Shown here piece after piece: positions 8,370 through 18,105 of a stretch of 64,000 nucleotides of DNA. Made by a program: the position numbers and the translations under genes. Below the pieces are notes generated by a model. It was not told the DNA's origin. It saw only the letters and a list, made by a program, of their open reading frames with translations, and ran no database searches. Source of the DNA: Burkholderiales bacterium (GTDB lineage Bacteria > Pseudomonadota > Gammaproteobacteria > Burkholderiales > Casimicrobiaceae); assembly GCA_025354165.1 (NCBI GenBank), contig JANXNI010000005.1, positions 1 to 64,000 on the forward strand. Reading direction: 5' to 3'. Position 1 is the stretch's first letter; each line of letters opens with the position of its first letter.

Positions 8370-8471
8370 TTGCTGAATATAATCACAGTAATACGCAAGG
8401 CCGTCCCTGAAATCGTAGAGGACAGACTCATGGGTCTCCCAGGCCCGATTCGCCAACGACTTTTGTACTAA
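8370..8471 (+). CDS. Possible 33-codon leader ORF coupled to the helicase gene
   Basis: A short frame starting TTG at 8370, with AAAGGAG ending 6 bases before it, encodes 33 residues ending PGPIRQRLLY. Its TAA stop overlaps the helicase ATG (TAATG at 8469-8473), an arrangement typical of translational coupling. It has no recognisable domain. It may be a genuine small upstream peptide or the tail of a decayed upstream gene; helicases of this type often follow a nuclease gene, but nothing nuclease-like remains here. Confidence 0.4.
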   Translation: MLNIITVIRKAVPEIVEDRLMGLPGPIRQRLLY

Positions 8472-10795
8472 TGCCAGCTGTGTCATCAGCGCTTCGCGTC
8501 GGCGTACGCGACCTCTGCGAATTCACTGCGCGCGAGGGCGATCTGGATGTCCGCTTCGGCATGTCGCCCAATGCGCGAGAGGGCGTTGCGGGGCACTACA
8601 CGGTCACTGCACGCCGAGGTACTGACTACCAACGGGAAGTCACCCTCAAAGGGGCATGCAACGAGCTATCTGTCATAGGGCGAGCCGACGGCTATGACCC
8701 GTTACGTAGTCGCGTCGAAGAAATCAAGACATTTCGTGGCGACTTGTCGCGCCAGCCTGCTAGTCTGCGCCTACTGCATTGGGCGCAACTGAAAGTCTAC
8801 GGCTGGCTCTTGTGTGAGCGCGACGCCCTGCAATCCGTCACGCTCACGCTGGTGTACTTCAATATTGACTCAGAGCAGGAAATTACATTCGATCAAACGA
8901 TCAGTGCAACCGAACTGCAAGCGCATTTCCGTGAGTTGTGTGCACGCTACGCACAATGGGCGGCGCAAGATGCCGCGCATCGTTTACGCCGTGACGCACA
9001 TCTCACACGGCTGACGTTTCCGCACGAATCGTTCCGGCCCGGACAACGCGAACTGGCAGAAGCCGTGTTCCGCGCGGGGCGTTCGGGCAGTTGCTTGCTG
9101 GCCGAAGCGCCGACAGGAATTGGTAAGTCGATTGCTACGCTGTTCCCTATGCTCAAAGCAATGCCCGTACGTACGCTCGACAAGATTTACTTTCTGTCAG
9201 CCAAGACGTCAGGTCGAAAGCTGGCGCTCGATGCGTTGGCAATGTGTCAGGCCAACCGGCCTATTGATCCAATCACAGTTACGGAGCGTGATGTGCACAA
9301 CCCACCGCTTCGGGTTGTTGAGCTCATCGCAAAAGCAAAGGCCTGTCTGCACCCCGGTCAGGCGTGCACGGGTGCGAAGTGTCCGCTGGCATTGGGTTTC
9401 TTTGACCGGCTACCTTCGGCGCGTGTTGAATGGGTGTCGAGCAACGAGGGCGGCGCAAGGGCCGTCACCCTAGCCGCGCGTAATCACAATATTTGCCCCT
9501 ATTACTTCGCACAAGACCTCGTTCGATGGGCCGACGTGGTAGTCGCCGATTACAACTACTACTTCGACAGTAGCGCCTCGCTTTACGGTGCCATGGTTGA
9601 TAGCGAATGGCGAGTAAGCGTGCTGGTTGATGAAGCCCACAATTTGATTGAACGCGCACGCAGTATGTACTCAGCGACATTGCAACTGGCGCAAATCAAA
9701 GCGCTTCGCCATGAGGCTCCAGCGCTGAAGCGAACCTGGGATCGGTTAATCCGCAAGTGGCGTGAGTTGAAGCTGCCTGATGATGCTCTTTATCAAGTGC
9801 TGGATCGCGTGCCGACGAATTTTTTAAAGGCGCTTCAGACGTGCAGCACTGAAGTCGGGGCACATCTCGTCGACAACGCGGACGCGCCCGCGCAGGTACG
9901 CGACTTCTATCTCGCAGCGCTTCACCTGTTGCGCCGCGCTGAGTCCTTTGACGAGAACAGCGTGTTTGATGTCAGTCGCAGTGCGATGCGCAAGTCAAAC
10001 AGTGATACCGAGCTCGTCCTGCGCAATGTAGTACCCGCGCCGTACGTTGGCCCACGATTGGCTGCTGCTGAAAGCGTGGTGTTGTTTTCGGCGACGTTGA
10101 CCCCGGTCGATTTCTACCGGGGAATGCTGGGTGTACCCGAGGATGCAACGGTTCTTCAGGTGCCATCACCGTTCGCAAGCGATCAACTGAAAATCACAAT
10201 TGCCCGTCATATCTCTACGCGGTATCGGGACCGGAGCGCATCGCTGCGCGCCATCACTCAACTGATTGCCGATCAGCAATCGCAATGCCCCGGTAACTAC
10301 CTCGCTTTCTTCAGTAGTTTTGAATACCTCGAACTCGCTGCAAACGACTTGTCTGATTGCTTCCCACACCTCGTGCAGTGGCGACAGACCCGAGACACGA
10401 GTGAAGGCTTGCGCGAAGATTTTCTCGCGTCGTTTGTCGAGGGCGGCGAAGGGGTTGGTTTTGCAGTGTTGGGCGGCGCGTTTGCTGAAGGCGTCGATTT
10501 GCCGGGCACGAAACTCATCGGTGCATTCATTGCCACGCTGGGGCTACCGCCAACGGATCCGATCAACGAAACCTACCGCACCGTGATTGACCGTAAATTC
10601 GGTAGCGGCTACGAATACACCTACACCTACCCCGGCATTCGCAAGGTGGTGCAAGCAAGCGGGCGGGTCATACGCACCTTGACTGATCAGGGAGTGCTGC
10701 ATCTGATGGATAACCGATTTGCATCAGCAGCCGTTCGCCGACTGCTCCCGCCGTGGTGGTCAACTAACAATTCGCACCCATCGCGATCCGTGTAG
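8471..10795 (+). CDS. DinG/XPD-type Fe-S DNA helicase with N-terminal PD-(D/E)XK-like domain
   Basis: A 774-residue superfamily 2 helicase. Seen in order: an N-terminal domain (about 1-180) with a possible nuclease signature, D73 in GRADGYD followed by E84-x-K86 in VEEIKTFRGDL; Walker A EAPTGIGKS (212-220); four cysteines C292, C299, C304 and C342 spaced as in the XPD/DinG 4Fe-4S cluster; DEAH box (387-390) in LVDEAHNLIERAR; and C-terminal motifs GGAFAEGVDLPG and QASGRVIRT. By family it would unwind DNA 5' to 3' using ATP, in repair or in mobile-element maintenance. The ATG at 8471 overlaps the stop of a small upstream frame. Intact, inside the putative island. Similar proteins are annotated as ATP-dependent DNA helicases; a defence role is possible but unsupported. 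Confidence 0.88.
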   Translation: MPAVSSALRVGVRDLCEFTAREGDLDVRFGMSPNAREGVAGHYTVTARRGTDYQREVTLKGACNELSVIGRADGYDPLRSRVEEIKTFRGDLSRQPASLRLLHWAQLKVYGWLLCERDALQSVTLTLVYFNIDSEQEITFDQTISATELQAHFRELCARYAQWAAQDAAHRLRRDAHLTRLTFPHESFRPGQRELAEAVFRAGRSGSCLLAEAPTGIGKSIATLFPMLKAMPVRTLDKIYFLSAKTSGRKLALDALAMCQANRPIDPITVTERDVHNPPLRVVELIAKAKACLHPGQACTGAKCPLALGFFDRLPSARVEWVSSNEGGARAVTLAARNHNICPYYFAQDLVRWADVVVADYNYYFDSSASLYGAMVDSEWRVSVLVDEAHNLIERARSMYSATLQLAQIKALRHEAPALKRTWDRLIRKWRELKLPDDALYQVLDRVPTNFLKALQTCSTEVGAHLVDNADAPAQVRDFYLAALHLLRRAESFDENSVFDVSRSAMRKSNSDTELVLRNVVPAPYVGPRLAAAESVVLFSATLTPVDFYRGMLGVPEDATVLQVPSPFASDQLKITIARHISTRYRDRSASLRAITQLIADQQSQCPGNYLAFFSSFEYLELAANDLSDCFPHLVQWRQTRDTSEGLREDFLASFVEGGEGVGFAVLGGAFAEGVDLPGTKLIGAFIATLGLPPTDPINETYRTVIDRKFGSGYEYTYTYPGIRKVVQASGRVIRTLTDQGVLHLMDNRFASAAVRRLLPPWWSTNNSHPSRSV

Positions 10796-10937
10796 CAGTG
10801 AGGCGTCTGCTTTCGCGCTAGCGAACTTTGGCAATGTCGTCGCGCTTGACGCAGGCACCGATGGGGAGTTCGACTTGTTTAGGGTGGTGACGACCGCATC
10901 ATAGATAAGACACTCCTGTGGTGCATTTGACCAAGCG

Positions 10938-13460
10938 CTATTTGCCTTCCGCAGCTCCGGGTGCGCTTGCTTCTAGTGGGCGGGGCGGCGGGCCCTTTAC
11001 ATACTTGTCAAACCACTGCACCATTTCATACACAAGCTGTTCGTTCGACTCCATCGCTGCGTACCAGTGGGGTTCGTACGGCAGCATCACCAGCCGTGTA
11101 GTGCCGCCGTTGCCACGTACCGCCTCAAAGAGCTTGCTGGACTGCAGGGGCGTGGTGCCCGGGTTGGCATCGTCCGCGCCGTGCACGATCAACAGGGGGG
11201 TCTTAAGTTTGTTGGCATAAAAAAAAGGCGACACTTTGGTGTAAACGTCTGGCGCCTCCCACACCGAGCGGCGTTCACTCTGGAAGCCAAAGGGCGTGAG
11301 CGTCTTGTTGTAAGAACCGCTGGTGGCCACACCCGCGCGGAAGAGATTGGAGTGGGCAAGCAGGTTCACCGTCATTAGCGCGCCGTGGCTATGCCCGGTC
11401 ACGCCAACGCGCTCGGGGTCGGCTACGCCCAGGCGCACTGCTTCGTCGACTGCCGCCTTGGCATCTGCCACCAACTGCTCGGTATAAGTGTCATAGGCCT
11501 TTTTGGGGTCGCCGACAATCGGGAACGCCGCGTTGTCAATGATCGCGTAGCCCGCGAGCAGCAACAATCGATGTTGACGCAAGCGGGTGAAGGTCGCCTG
11601 CGAGCCGGTCGTCTGGCCAGCCTTTGAGGCATCGGCATAGTCGAGCGGATACGCATACAGAATGGTGGGTACGCGCGTACCTTCCTCGTAGCCCGGTGGC
11701 GTGTAAAGTGTGAACGACAAATCGAGCCCATCGGCTCGCTTGTATTTCACTAACCGCTTCTTGATTTGTCTCACCACAGGGCTCGGGTCGGCAATGTGGG
11801 TAATAGCGACGCTACTCGACGCAAAAACAGGTTCTCCGACCGAAGCCTCAACTGGTACGCCCAGCGTGCGGGTGAATGCGTTGGGCGGCGTGCTGACTGT
11901 CTGATGCCAGGTCACAAAGTGCCTTGAGTCCGCGCCAGTAAAAGAGAGAAATTGTTCGTAGGCATTCTTGTCGCTGCGAAACAAACGCTCGGTTTTAAGC
12001 GACTTGAGGTCTAGCCGGTCCAAGAAGGGTCGATCACCGCCTGGTGACGAACCCACACCCCGCAGGTAAATCGAGTCACCTTCCTGGCGCAGAACCACAC
12101 TGCCGTTCGCAAGCCGTTGGCGCACGGGGTTTCCTGGGTTGGCATATTTTTCATCGGTGGACAAGTCCCACAACAAGCGCGGAGTGTGGCCTGGCTCGTC
12201 CACATTGATCACAAAGGTTTTGCGCCAATGCCGGTTGTTGTCGTATTCAGTGACCAGCGCGACGTCTGGCTTCGGCCCCCACATGAAGCCGCTAAACCGC
12301 TGCTCGGTTCGCATGATCTCCGTCGGGGCGGCTTTGAACGGCGCTTTTTGCAGCATCACCTTGTCACGCGCGGGCACCCTGGTTGCCCAGTCGCCTCCGT
12401 CTAAAGCTTCGGCCCACACCAGAGTTGCGGGGTCGGTGGCTCGCCACGTGAAGTCACGTGGCCCCAGGGGTTCTCCGTGGATAGGTACTCGGTCCGCAAG
12501 CGGCAGCGATGCAATGTGCTGCACCGCTACGTTGGCGGATTCCGTCACATCCCACACCGCAACCTCTGTGGGGAAGCGGTCAAATGTGGTGACGTACGAA
12601 TAGGGCTTGCGAATAGCTGTTACCAGCACATGCCGACCATCGGGCGCGGGAGTCACTTGCTGGAAGCGGTCGGGCTTTCCGAGAAGCTTGATGGCTGATG
12701 TGCCTGCATCCACCAGGGCGAGCTGAGAGCTCGCGTAGTAATCAAACAGGTCTTCGTCATGGGGGTTGCCCAACGTGTCACGGTTCTCATATGTGCTGCT
12801 TTGGCCTTTATCCCCCAGCGACTCCTGAACGCTGGGGCCAGCTGGCACGAGCGGCGCGGGTGGGGGTGGCCCGATACGGTCTGGAACTAGTTTCACCAGC
12901 AACGTCTTTTGGTTAGGCATCCACTGCAACGTGTCTTCTAGCATCGGGTTCAAGTTCACGCCGGGAACTCGGTGCACGGCACCACTCTTTGCATCACCTA
13001 GCCAGAGTTCAACAGAAGTCTCGGCCACGTTCTCAAAGGCAAAGCTTTTGCCGTCCGCGCTCCATACCGGCGAGTTGGGGCACGCACCTACCGGCAGCTT
13101 GATCGGAGTTTGCGCGCCATCGGCAACAGTGACCAGCACTAATGAGCGGACACAGGGTGCAATACCGTAGCCGCCTGGGGTGTCATGCTTGCTGTGGTTT
13201 TTGGGCTCAATACGCACACCCGCTAGGCGCAAATAGGGCGTGGCCACCTTCGAGATGGAGGGAGCCTCTTGCCACGAGACCAGCAAGATGCGGTCTTGCG
13301 TGGGGCTCACACTGGGCTGAGGCGGGGTTTCGGCCCGCATCACATCAAGAATGGCTTTGGGTGGCTGGTTGTAGCCCGCAGCCGAACTAATCGGCGCGTA
13401 CAAAGCGCCGAGCGCAAGCGTTGCGATGCCAAATAACCATTTGGCGTGCTGAACAAACAT
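10938..13460 (-). CDS. secreted prolyl-oligopeptidase-family serine peptidase (S9)
   Basis: An 840-residue exported peptidase. ATG 13460 is chosen over the upstream GTG/ATG frame starts because GGAG lies upstream of it and the protein then starts with a signal peptide (MFVQHAKWLFGIATLALG... cut near SSAAG). Residues from about 30 to 600 resemble the beta-propeller of S9 peptidases; the C-terminal alpha/beta-hydrolase domain carries the nucleophile in GVTGHSHGAL (S691), the acid in VHGADDANPG (D763 or D764) and the histidine in LPYEPHWY (H798). By family it trims peptides, probably in the periplasm; bacterial glutamyl endopeptidases are the closest subgroup I can think of. Convergent with the helicase gene, leaving 142 bases between the two stops. 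Confidence 0.88.
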   Translation of the reverse strand: MFVQHAKWLFGIATLALGALYAPISSAAGYNQPPKAILDVMRAETPPQPSVSPTQDRILLVSWQEAPSISKVATPYLRLAGVRIEPKNHSKHDTPGGYGIAPCVRSLVLVTVADGAQTPIKLPVGACPNSPVWSADGKSFAFENVAETSVELWLGDAKSGAVHRVPGVNLNPMLEDTLQWMPNQKTLLVKLVPDRIGPPPPAPLVPAGPSVQESLGDKGQSSTYENRDTLGNPHDEDLFDYYASSQLALVDAGTSAIKLLGKPDRFQQVTPAPDGRHVLVTAIRKPYSYVTTFDRFPTEVAVWDVTESANVAVQHIASLPLADRVPIHGEPLGPRDFTWRATDPATLVWAEALDGGDWATRVPARDKVMLQKAPFKAAPTEIMRTEQRFSGFMWGPKPDVALVTEYDNNRHWRKTFVINVDEPGHTPRLLWDLSTDEKYANPGNPVRQRLANGSVVLRQEGDSIYLRGVGSSPGGDRPFLDRLDLKSLKTERLFRSDKNAYEQFLSFTGADSRHFVTWHQTVSTPPNAFTRTLGVPVEASVGEPVFASSSVAITHIADPSPVVRQIKKRLVKYKRADGLDLSFTLYTPPGYEEGTRVPTILYAYPLDYADASKAGQTTGSQATFTRLRQHRLLLLAGYAIIDNAAFPIVGDPKKAYDTYTEQLVADAKAAVDEAVRLGVADPERVGVTGHSHGALMTVNLLAHSNLFRAGVATSGSYNKTLTPFGFQSERRSVWEAPDVYTKVSPFFYANKLKTPLLIVHGADDANPGTTPLQSSKLFEAVRGNGGTTRLVMLPYEPHWYAAMESNEQLVYEMVQWFDKYVKGPPPRPLEASAPGAAEGK

Positions 13461-13900
13461 CAAGGATCTCCGTCTAGATTTAATAAACTGGAAAGTGGGG
13501 CAGACGACCGAAAAGGATACCGCGTTGTGGCTGCACATCTAGGTGAAGCTACCGCAGCGGCCCAAGAAAGTCAGCGCCAATGTTAAATGGACTGGGCCAT
13601 CGCCTGAAACGAGAGATAGAGCTACGGGATAGACGCTCCCGATATGACGGCGTACAAGGGCCGTAGTGGTGATGCGTGTGCTTGTGAAGGTGCCTGTGGC
13701 GGGCACCGGTCGCGGTTGAATCGGGTTGCAAGAACGTTGCGGCGATTTTCGGTACTATGGGTCAAGTTCGCGACGGCCCGCAAACAATTGGGGATCAAAT
13801 CAACCCAACTCACTATTTCCTGCGGATTACGTCCGCGCCGCAGGTGGCTGTACTTCGGAGCAGCCTCTCGTCAACCTTGCCCATGAATCGGGAGTCAACC
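13461..13900. other. Intergenic region between divergent S9 peptidase and rhodanese genes
   Basis: This 440-base region should carry two promoters. Several overlapping short frames read through it but none has family features. The rhodanese frame is open back to 13757 without a plausible Shine-Dalgarno. I see no repeat or strong hairpin. Confidence 0.45.
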
Positions 13901-14929
13901 ATGCACCGCTTTTCTCGCGACACCTCTCAAAGTCTTACCTTCGCCTTCCGCAAGTGGGGCCTACGCACTTTTGCTGTAGCAGTAGCGCTGATCGCTAACG
14001 TTGTTTTCGCCTCCACCATCATCATCGACCGTGCCAACGTTGCGCAGGCATTGCAGCGCGGCGCACTTTTGTGGGATGTGCGAGCGTCCGCGGACTATCA
14101 GAAGGGCCACGTGCCAGGCGCGGTGTCGATTGGCGACGCGCCCACCGTGTTGCGCGACCCTAACCGAGAAGATTTTATTAGTGTCGCCGCGATCGAGCGA
14201 ATCCTTGGCGGCGCTGGAATTGACCCATCGCAGGAGATCGTGGTGTATGGCAATCGCGGCACATGGAACCCCTATTTTGGCCTTTACACGGTGCAATATT
14301 TCGGCGGCGCGCGCGTGTCGGTTTATCACGATGGGATAGAAGACTGGACCGAGGCGGGCAAGCCGCTGACCCAGACTGAAACCAAACTCGCTTCGGTCAC
14401 ATTGAAGCTCACGGTGGATCCCGCCCGCGTGGCGTCGACTCGCGAAGTCATTGAAAAAGTGGGTAAGTCGGGTGTGCAACTGGTTGACGCACGCACTGCG
14501 GCTGAATTTGAAGGCAACGACATTCGCGCGATTCGCGGTGGTCACGTGCCGGGCGCGGTCAACATTCCCTACGAGCAAAATTGGCAGGACCCAGATACCC
14601 TTGCCAAGCTCGGCAAAAAACAAGTGAACTCAAGCGTGGGAATGGCACTGAAGCCTGTCGATGAGTTGCGCAAGCTCTACGCTGGACTCGACAAGGATAA
14701 AGAAACCATCGTGTACTGCCAAAGTGGTGCACGCGCCAGCGAATCGGCGGGTGTGTTGCAGCAACTGGGATTCAAAAACGTGAAGGTCTATGACTCGTCT
14801 TGGCTGGGTTACGCAAGCGTGCTCGACGCGCCGGCGGAAAACGTTACCTTCGTGAACGTTGGTGCACTGCAAAGTCGAATTCAAGCGCTGCAAAATCGCC
14901 TTGACGCGCTTGAGGCGGCACGCAAGTAA
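13901..14929 (+). CDS. exported tandem-rhodanese sulfurtransferase
   Basis: A 342-residue protein with a long basic N-region and hydrophobic segment ending VVFASTIIIDR, consistent with export. Two rhodanese domains follow. The C-terminal one (about 175-315) has the active-site loop VYCQSGARAS with catalytic C273. The N-terminal one (about 45-155) has G117 in the matching loop (VYGNRGTW), so it should be catalytically inactive, as is usual in two-domain sulfurtransferases. By family it moves sulfur from thiosulfate or 3-mercaptopyruvate to an acceptor such as cyanide or thiols. The ATG at 13901 has GGGAG 7 bases upstream; earlier in-frame starts at 13757 and 13883 lack one. A short coiled-coil-like tail (LQSRIQALQNRLDALEAARK region) ends the protein. 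Confidence 0.88.
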   Translation: MHRFSRDTSQSLTFAFRKWGLRTFAVAVALIANVVFASTIIIDRANVAQALQRGALLWDVRASADYQKGHVPGAVSIGDAPTVLRDPNREDFISVAAIERILGGAGIDPSQEIVVYGNRGTWNPYFGLYTVQYFGGARVSVYHDGIEDWTEAGKPLTQTETKLASVTLKLTVDPARVASTREVIEKVGKSGVQLVDARTAAEFEGNDIRAIRGGHVPGAVNIPYEQNWQDPDTLAKLGKKQVNSSVGMALKPVDELRKLYAGLDKDKETIVYCQSGARASESAGVLQQLGFKNVKVYDSSWLGYASVLDAPAENVTFVNVGALQSRIQALQNRLDALEAARK

Positions 14930-15099
14930 TTGTGAAGCGGGAGGTGGGCGCGATACGGTCGGAAGTCACTGCGGGTCGTTTGTTGATTGCCGTTAGCAAC
15001 GCGGCCTGTAGCCTAGCGTTTAGAGGAATTGCGTAAGTTCTGGATTGTAGTAAACCGTATCGAAAACAATCGAAATCTGGGGAAATGATGCTGCCTAGA

Positions 15100-15665
15100 G
15101 TCTCTGAGTTTCATAGCGAGCATGAGCTGTTTCGAATCGAACTGATCAACCTCGTTGATCGGCACCACACTTCGGTAAAGTCTATGTCCAGCTTCGGCTG
15201 AGAGGTTGCGGCCGGGCGCTTCGGCGCACGCTACGCTGAAGGAAAGGGCCGACCCGGTGTACCCATTCACCTGATGTTGGGACTGCACTATCTGAAGCCC
15301 GCGTTCAACCTCTCGATTGAGGCGGTCGTCGGGCGCCAGGTGGAGAACCCTTACTGGCAGTTTTTCTGTGGCGACCAATACTTCAAACACACGCCACCGA
15401 TTGATCCGTCACAGATGATGAGCTTTCGGCCCCGCATTGGCGAGGGTGGCTGTGAATTCTTGCTCGGCCTCACGATAAAAGCGGGAGTTGCCACCGAGAC
15501 GGTAGCCGGAGCGTCGCTCCCATCATCAACGTCGACAGCACCGTGCAGGACAAAGCCATCGCGTTTCCCACTTAGGCGCCGCTCTACTTCAAAGCCCTTG
15601 CGGCGCTTGTACTCGTGGCCAGGCAGAGCCCGCCATACCCACACCGAACGAGATAGCTAAAAAGT
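15100..15665 (+). pseudogene. IS5-family transposase remnant
   Basis: Broken DDE transposase of the IS5 family, N-terminal half only. In successive frames one reads IELINLVDRHH, then FGARYAEGKGRPGVPIHL, LGLHYLKPAFNLSIEAV and NPYWQFFCGDQYF, then, after another frameshift near 15505, NVDSTVQDKAIAFPT, the region around the first catalytic aspartate. At least two frameshifts are needed and the C-terminal half with the remaining catalytic residues is missing. Terminal inverted repeats were not found. It is the first of a cluster of insertion-sequence relics at 15.1-18.1 kb. Confidence 0.8.
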
Positions 15666-15734
15666 TAGGTGGAGCCCCTAGAGAGTTCCGCTTGACCGGA
15701 CGACTCGATCTGCACATTAACTAGTACGCTGGCA

Positions 15735-16547
15735 CGGTGCCTTTTTCGACAGCGCTAGCAGGCATCGAGTCGAGGGAATCCAGTCGCCCGCTCCAGAAGG
15801 TGAGCGACGCGGCGACTGGAACTGACCGAAGAAGGACAGATCTTCTTGGCCAGTACACGCAACATCCTTGACTCCATCGACGAGGCCGAGGACGAACTGG
15901 TGGCGCGGCACCAGCACCCTGCGGGCCGACTGCGGGTGAATGCGGCGTCACCCTTCATGCTGCACGCCATCGTGCCACTGTTGCCCGCCTTTAGCGCGTT
16001 GTTTCCCAAGATCATTCTGGAGCTCAACACCGACGACCTTAACGTGGATCTACTGGCGCAACGCACCGACATCGCGATTCGCATTGGGCCGTTGCGCGAC
16101 TCCACTCTGCATGCGCGACCACTATTCTCAAGCCGCCTTCGGGTGCTTGCCAGTCCCGCTTATCTTAAGCAGTACGGCCAGCCAAGACGCGTCACAGATC
16201 TGTCGGATCACCGCCTAATCTGCAACAGCCAGCTCCCCTCGCTCAATCAGTGGCCACTGCGCGGGCCGCACGGCGATGACTACATCGCTACACCCACGGT
16301 AAGCGCCTCCAGCGGTGAAACCATGCGTCACTTAGCGCTGGTTGGTATGGGCGTGGTCTGCCTTGCCGATTTTATGACCGACGCAGATCGTGCTCGAGGA
16401 GAACTGGTGCAGGTGCTGGCAAAAGACACGCTGGATGTGCGACAGCCTGTGAACGCGGTGTATTACCGCAATACCGCTTTGTCGTCGCGCATCAGCGCGT
16501 TTCTGGATTTCATGGCGGCGCGCATGAATACTGCGACTAGACCGTGA
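15735..16547 (+). pseudogene. LysR-family regulator, DNA-binding domain destroyed
   Basis: From 15846 an open frame encodes 233 residues matching the LysR substrate-binding domain (GRLRVNAASPFMLHAIVPLLPAF, DIAIRIGPLRDSTLHARPL, LALVGMGVVCLADFM). Reading back in frame gives RRLELTEEGQIFLAST, the usual junction after the helix-turn-helix, but further upstream the frame hits stops and the recognition helices are not readable. The effector domain looks intact to its C-terminus, so loss of the N-terminus probably happened through indels plus replacement by insertion-sequence debris. Without the DNA-binding domain it cannot work as a regulator. Confidence 0.75.
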
Positions 16548-16549
16548 GC

Positions 16550-16900
16550 ACTTATTTCTTGGGGCTCGACATGAGCTGACCAATGCGCCTCGCTGAACAC
16601 AAGGGCCGCTCACAACGGCGTATATATTCATCGGCGACCGTTGTATGTTTCCGGTGAATGTCAGGATATTTGTTGCGGGAATCATGCGAATTTTTGTCGA
16701 ATGGAATGTCGGCGGCGTGAGCTTTGAGGGTCGCATCGCGCTCTGGGTTGAGCATGGCCAGGCCGATGGGTTTCCAGTTTCGAGTGTCGCCTCACCAACG
16801 TTCTCGGTGTTCCTCGCGAGCTTGTTTATAGAGCGTTTCGCCCGCGCCATAGTGACTGTACCTGTGACCTTTTCGTTGAGTACTAAAGGGATGAAATTGT
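16550..16900. other. Region without a recognised gene
   Basis: A minus-strand frame at 16552-16755 has a coding-like composition (segment KYPDIHRKHTTVADEYI) and an overlapping plus-strand frame covers 16645-16953. I recognise neither. It may be further debris of a displaced gene. Confidence 0.35.
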
Positions 16901-17215
16901 ATGAAAGCAGATACGAAGAGATTGACAGGTTTAGCGGTACTGCTCGTGGATAAGATGAAGCTCGCGAGGTGCACGTTCACGCTTAAATTCAAAGCCGATG
17001 TAGTGCGTCACCGGAAGGCGGAGAACATGAGCTGGGCTGACGCGGGCAAGATGTTTGACGTACTCCCGAAGTTGATGAAAGACTGGGAAGCGCTTTCAGA
17101 TAAAGGCTAGCTCACGGGTGAAGCTGGGTGGCGCACGGTATCGCCCGAACAGCTCAGATTGCTGCCCTGCGCTCGGAGCTGTCGCGGCTGAAGATGGAGA
17201 ACGCGATATGAAAAA
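16901..17215 (+). pseudogene. IS3-family OrfA (helix-turn-helix) remnant
   Basis: The frame from 16901 contains FTLKFKADVVRHRKAENMSWADAGKMF...LMKDWEALSDKG, matching the transposase helix-turn-helix OrfA layout. It stops at 17108-17110, and similarity continues past the stop with LTGEAGWRTVSPEQL and then, in another frame, the leucine-rich segment around LKMENAI. So it has a nonsense mutation and frameshifts. No OrfB integrase domain follows. Confidence in the family is moderate because the sequence is diverged. Confidence 0.65.
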
Positions 17216-17516
17216 ACTGCCCCCGCGACCCCCCGGGGGCTCCTTACGGATAGAAACAAGCGGCGCAGCGACGGCAGCGTTGATTCGTCCGACCGCACGC
17301 TGATGGGCGGGCTACACTTTCGGTGCGTTCAGGAAATGCGCGTTAGCCTTTTGGAGGGCTTGGACCGCGTTAATAAACCTGGGCCTCGGGGGTATCTGCA
17401 TACCATCTGTGGCGACACCCATCGGTGAATGCCAATGACGGCGAACCCGTTTAGAAAATTGATCGGTTGACGCGACCCCGTCTGGACGTCCCCTCCCCCT
17501 TCATTGGAGAAACGCC

Positions 17517-18105
17517 ATGCGCGAAATCGATGGCGTTGCCAGCCCGCCAATCGTGGTTCCAAAGCCCCGACAAGCGAAAGCGAGCGGACTGCCCATCATT
17601 CACCTGTTGGCTGCAGGCATCGACATAGGCTCGCGCTATCACGTCGCAGCCGTTAGTCCTGATCTCGCTGATCAACCGGTGCAAACCTTTCAAGCGTTCA
17701 CCGGGGATGTGGTGCGGATGGCCGACTGGTTGCTAAGCGTTGGTATCAAGACCGTCGTGATGGAGTCCACCGGCGTGTACTGGGTCGCGGCCTTCGAGGT
17801 GCTCGAATCAAAGGGCCTTGAAGTTGTGCTGGCCAACGCGCGCGAAGCCAGCGCAATGCCGGGTAGGAAGTGCGACGTCAACGATGCGCAGTGGCTGTGG
17901 CGGCCGCATTCTTGCGGTTTGCTCCACGCCAGTTTCAGACCGAGACGCGAGATTGCCGCGCTTCGCGTTTACCTGCGAGCCCGCAGCGCCACCTTGAGTA
18001 TGCAGCGGCGCACATCCAGCACATGCAACGGGCGCTCACGCTTTAATGAATCTACAAGTCCAGCATGAGTTGAGCGATATCACGGGTGCGATCGGAATGG
18101 AGCGA
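17517..18105 (+). pseudogene. IS110-family (DEDD) transposase, truncated and frameshifted
   Basis: From ATG 17517 the frame reads the N-terminal RuvC-like DEDD domain: AAGIDIGSRYHVAAV (first D), VVMESTGVYWVAAFEVLESKG (E), and GRKCDVNDAQWLWRPHS (D...D). GGAG precedes the ATG by 6 bases. Near 17990 a frameshift occurs; in the next frame AAHIQHMQRALTL, then MNLQVQHELSDITGAIGM continue the family sequence to about 18105, where it stops. The C-terminal serine-containing Tnp domain is absent, so the element is dead. The 200 bases upstream (17300-17516) may be the remains of its non-coding left end. Confidence 0.85.
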
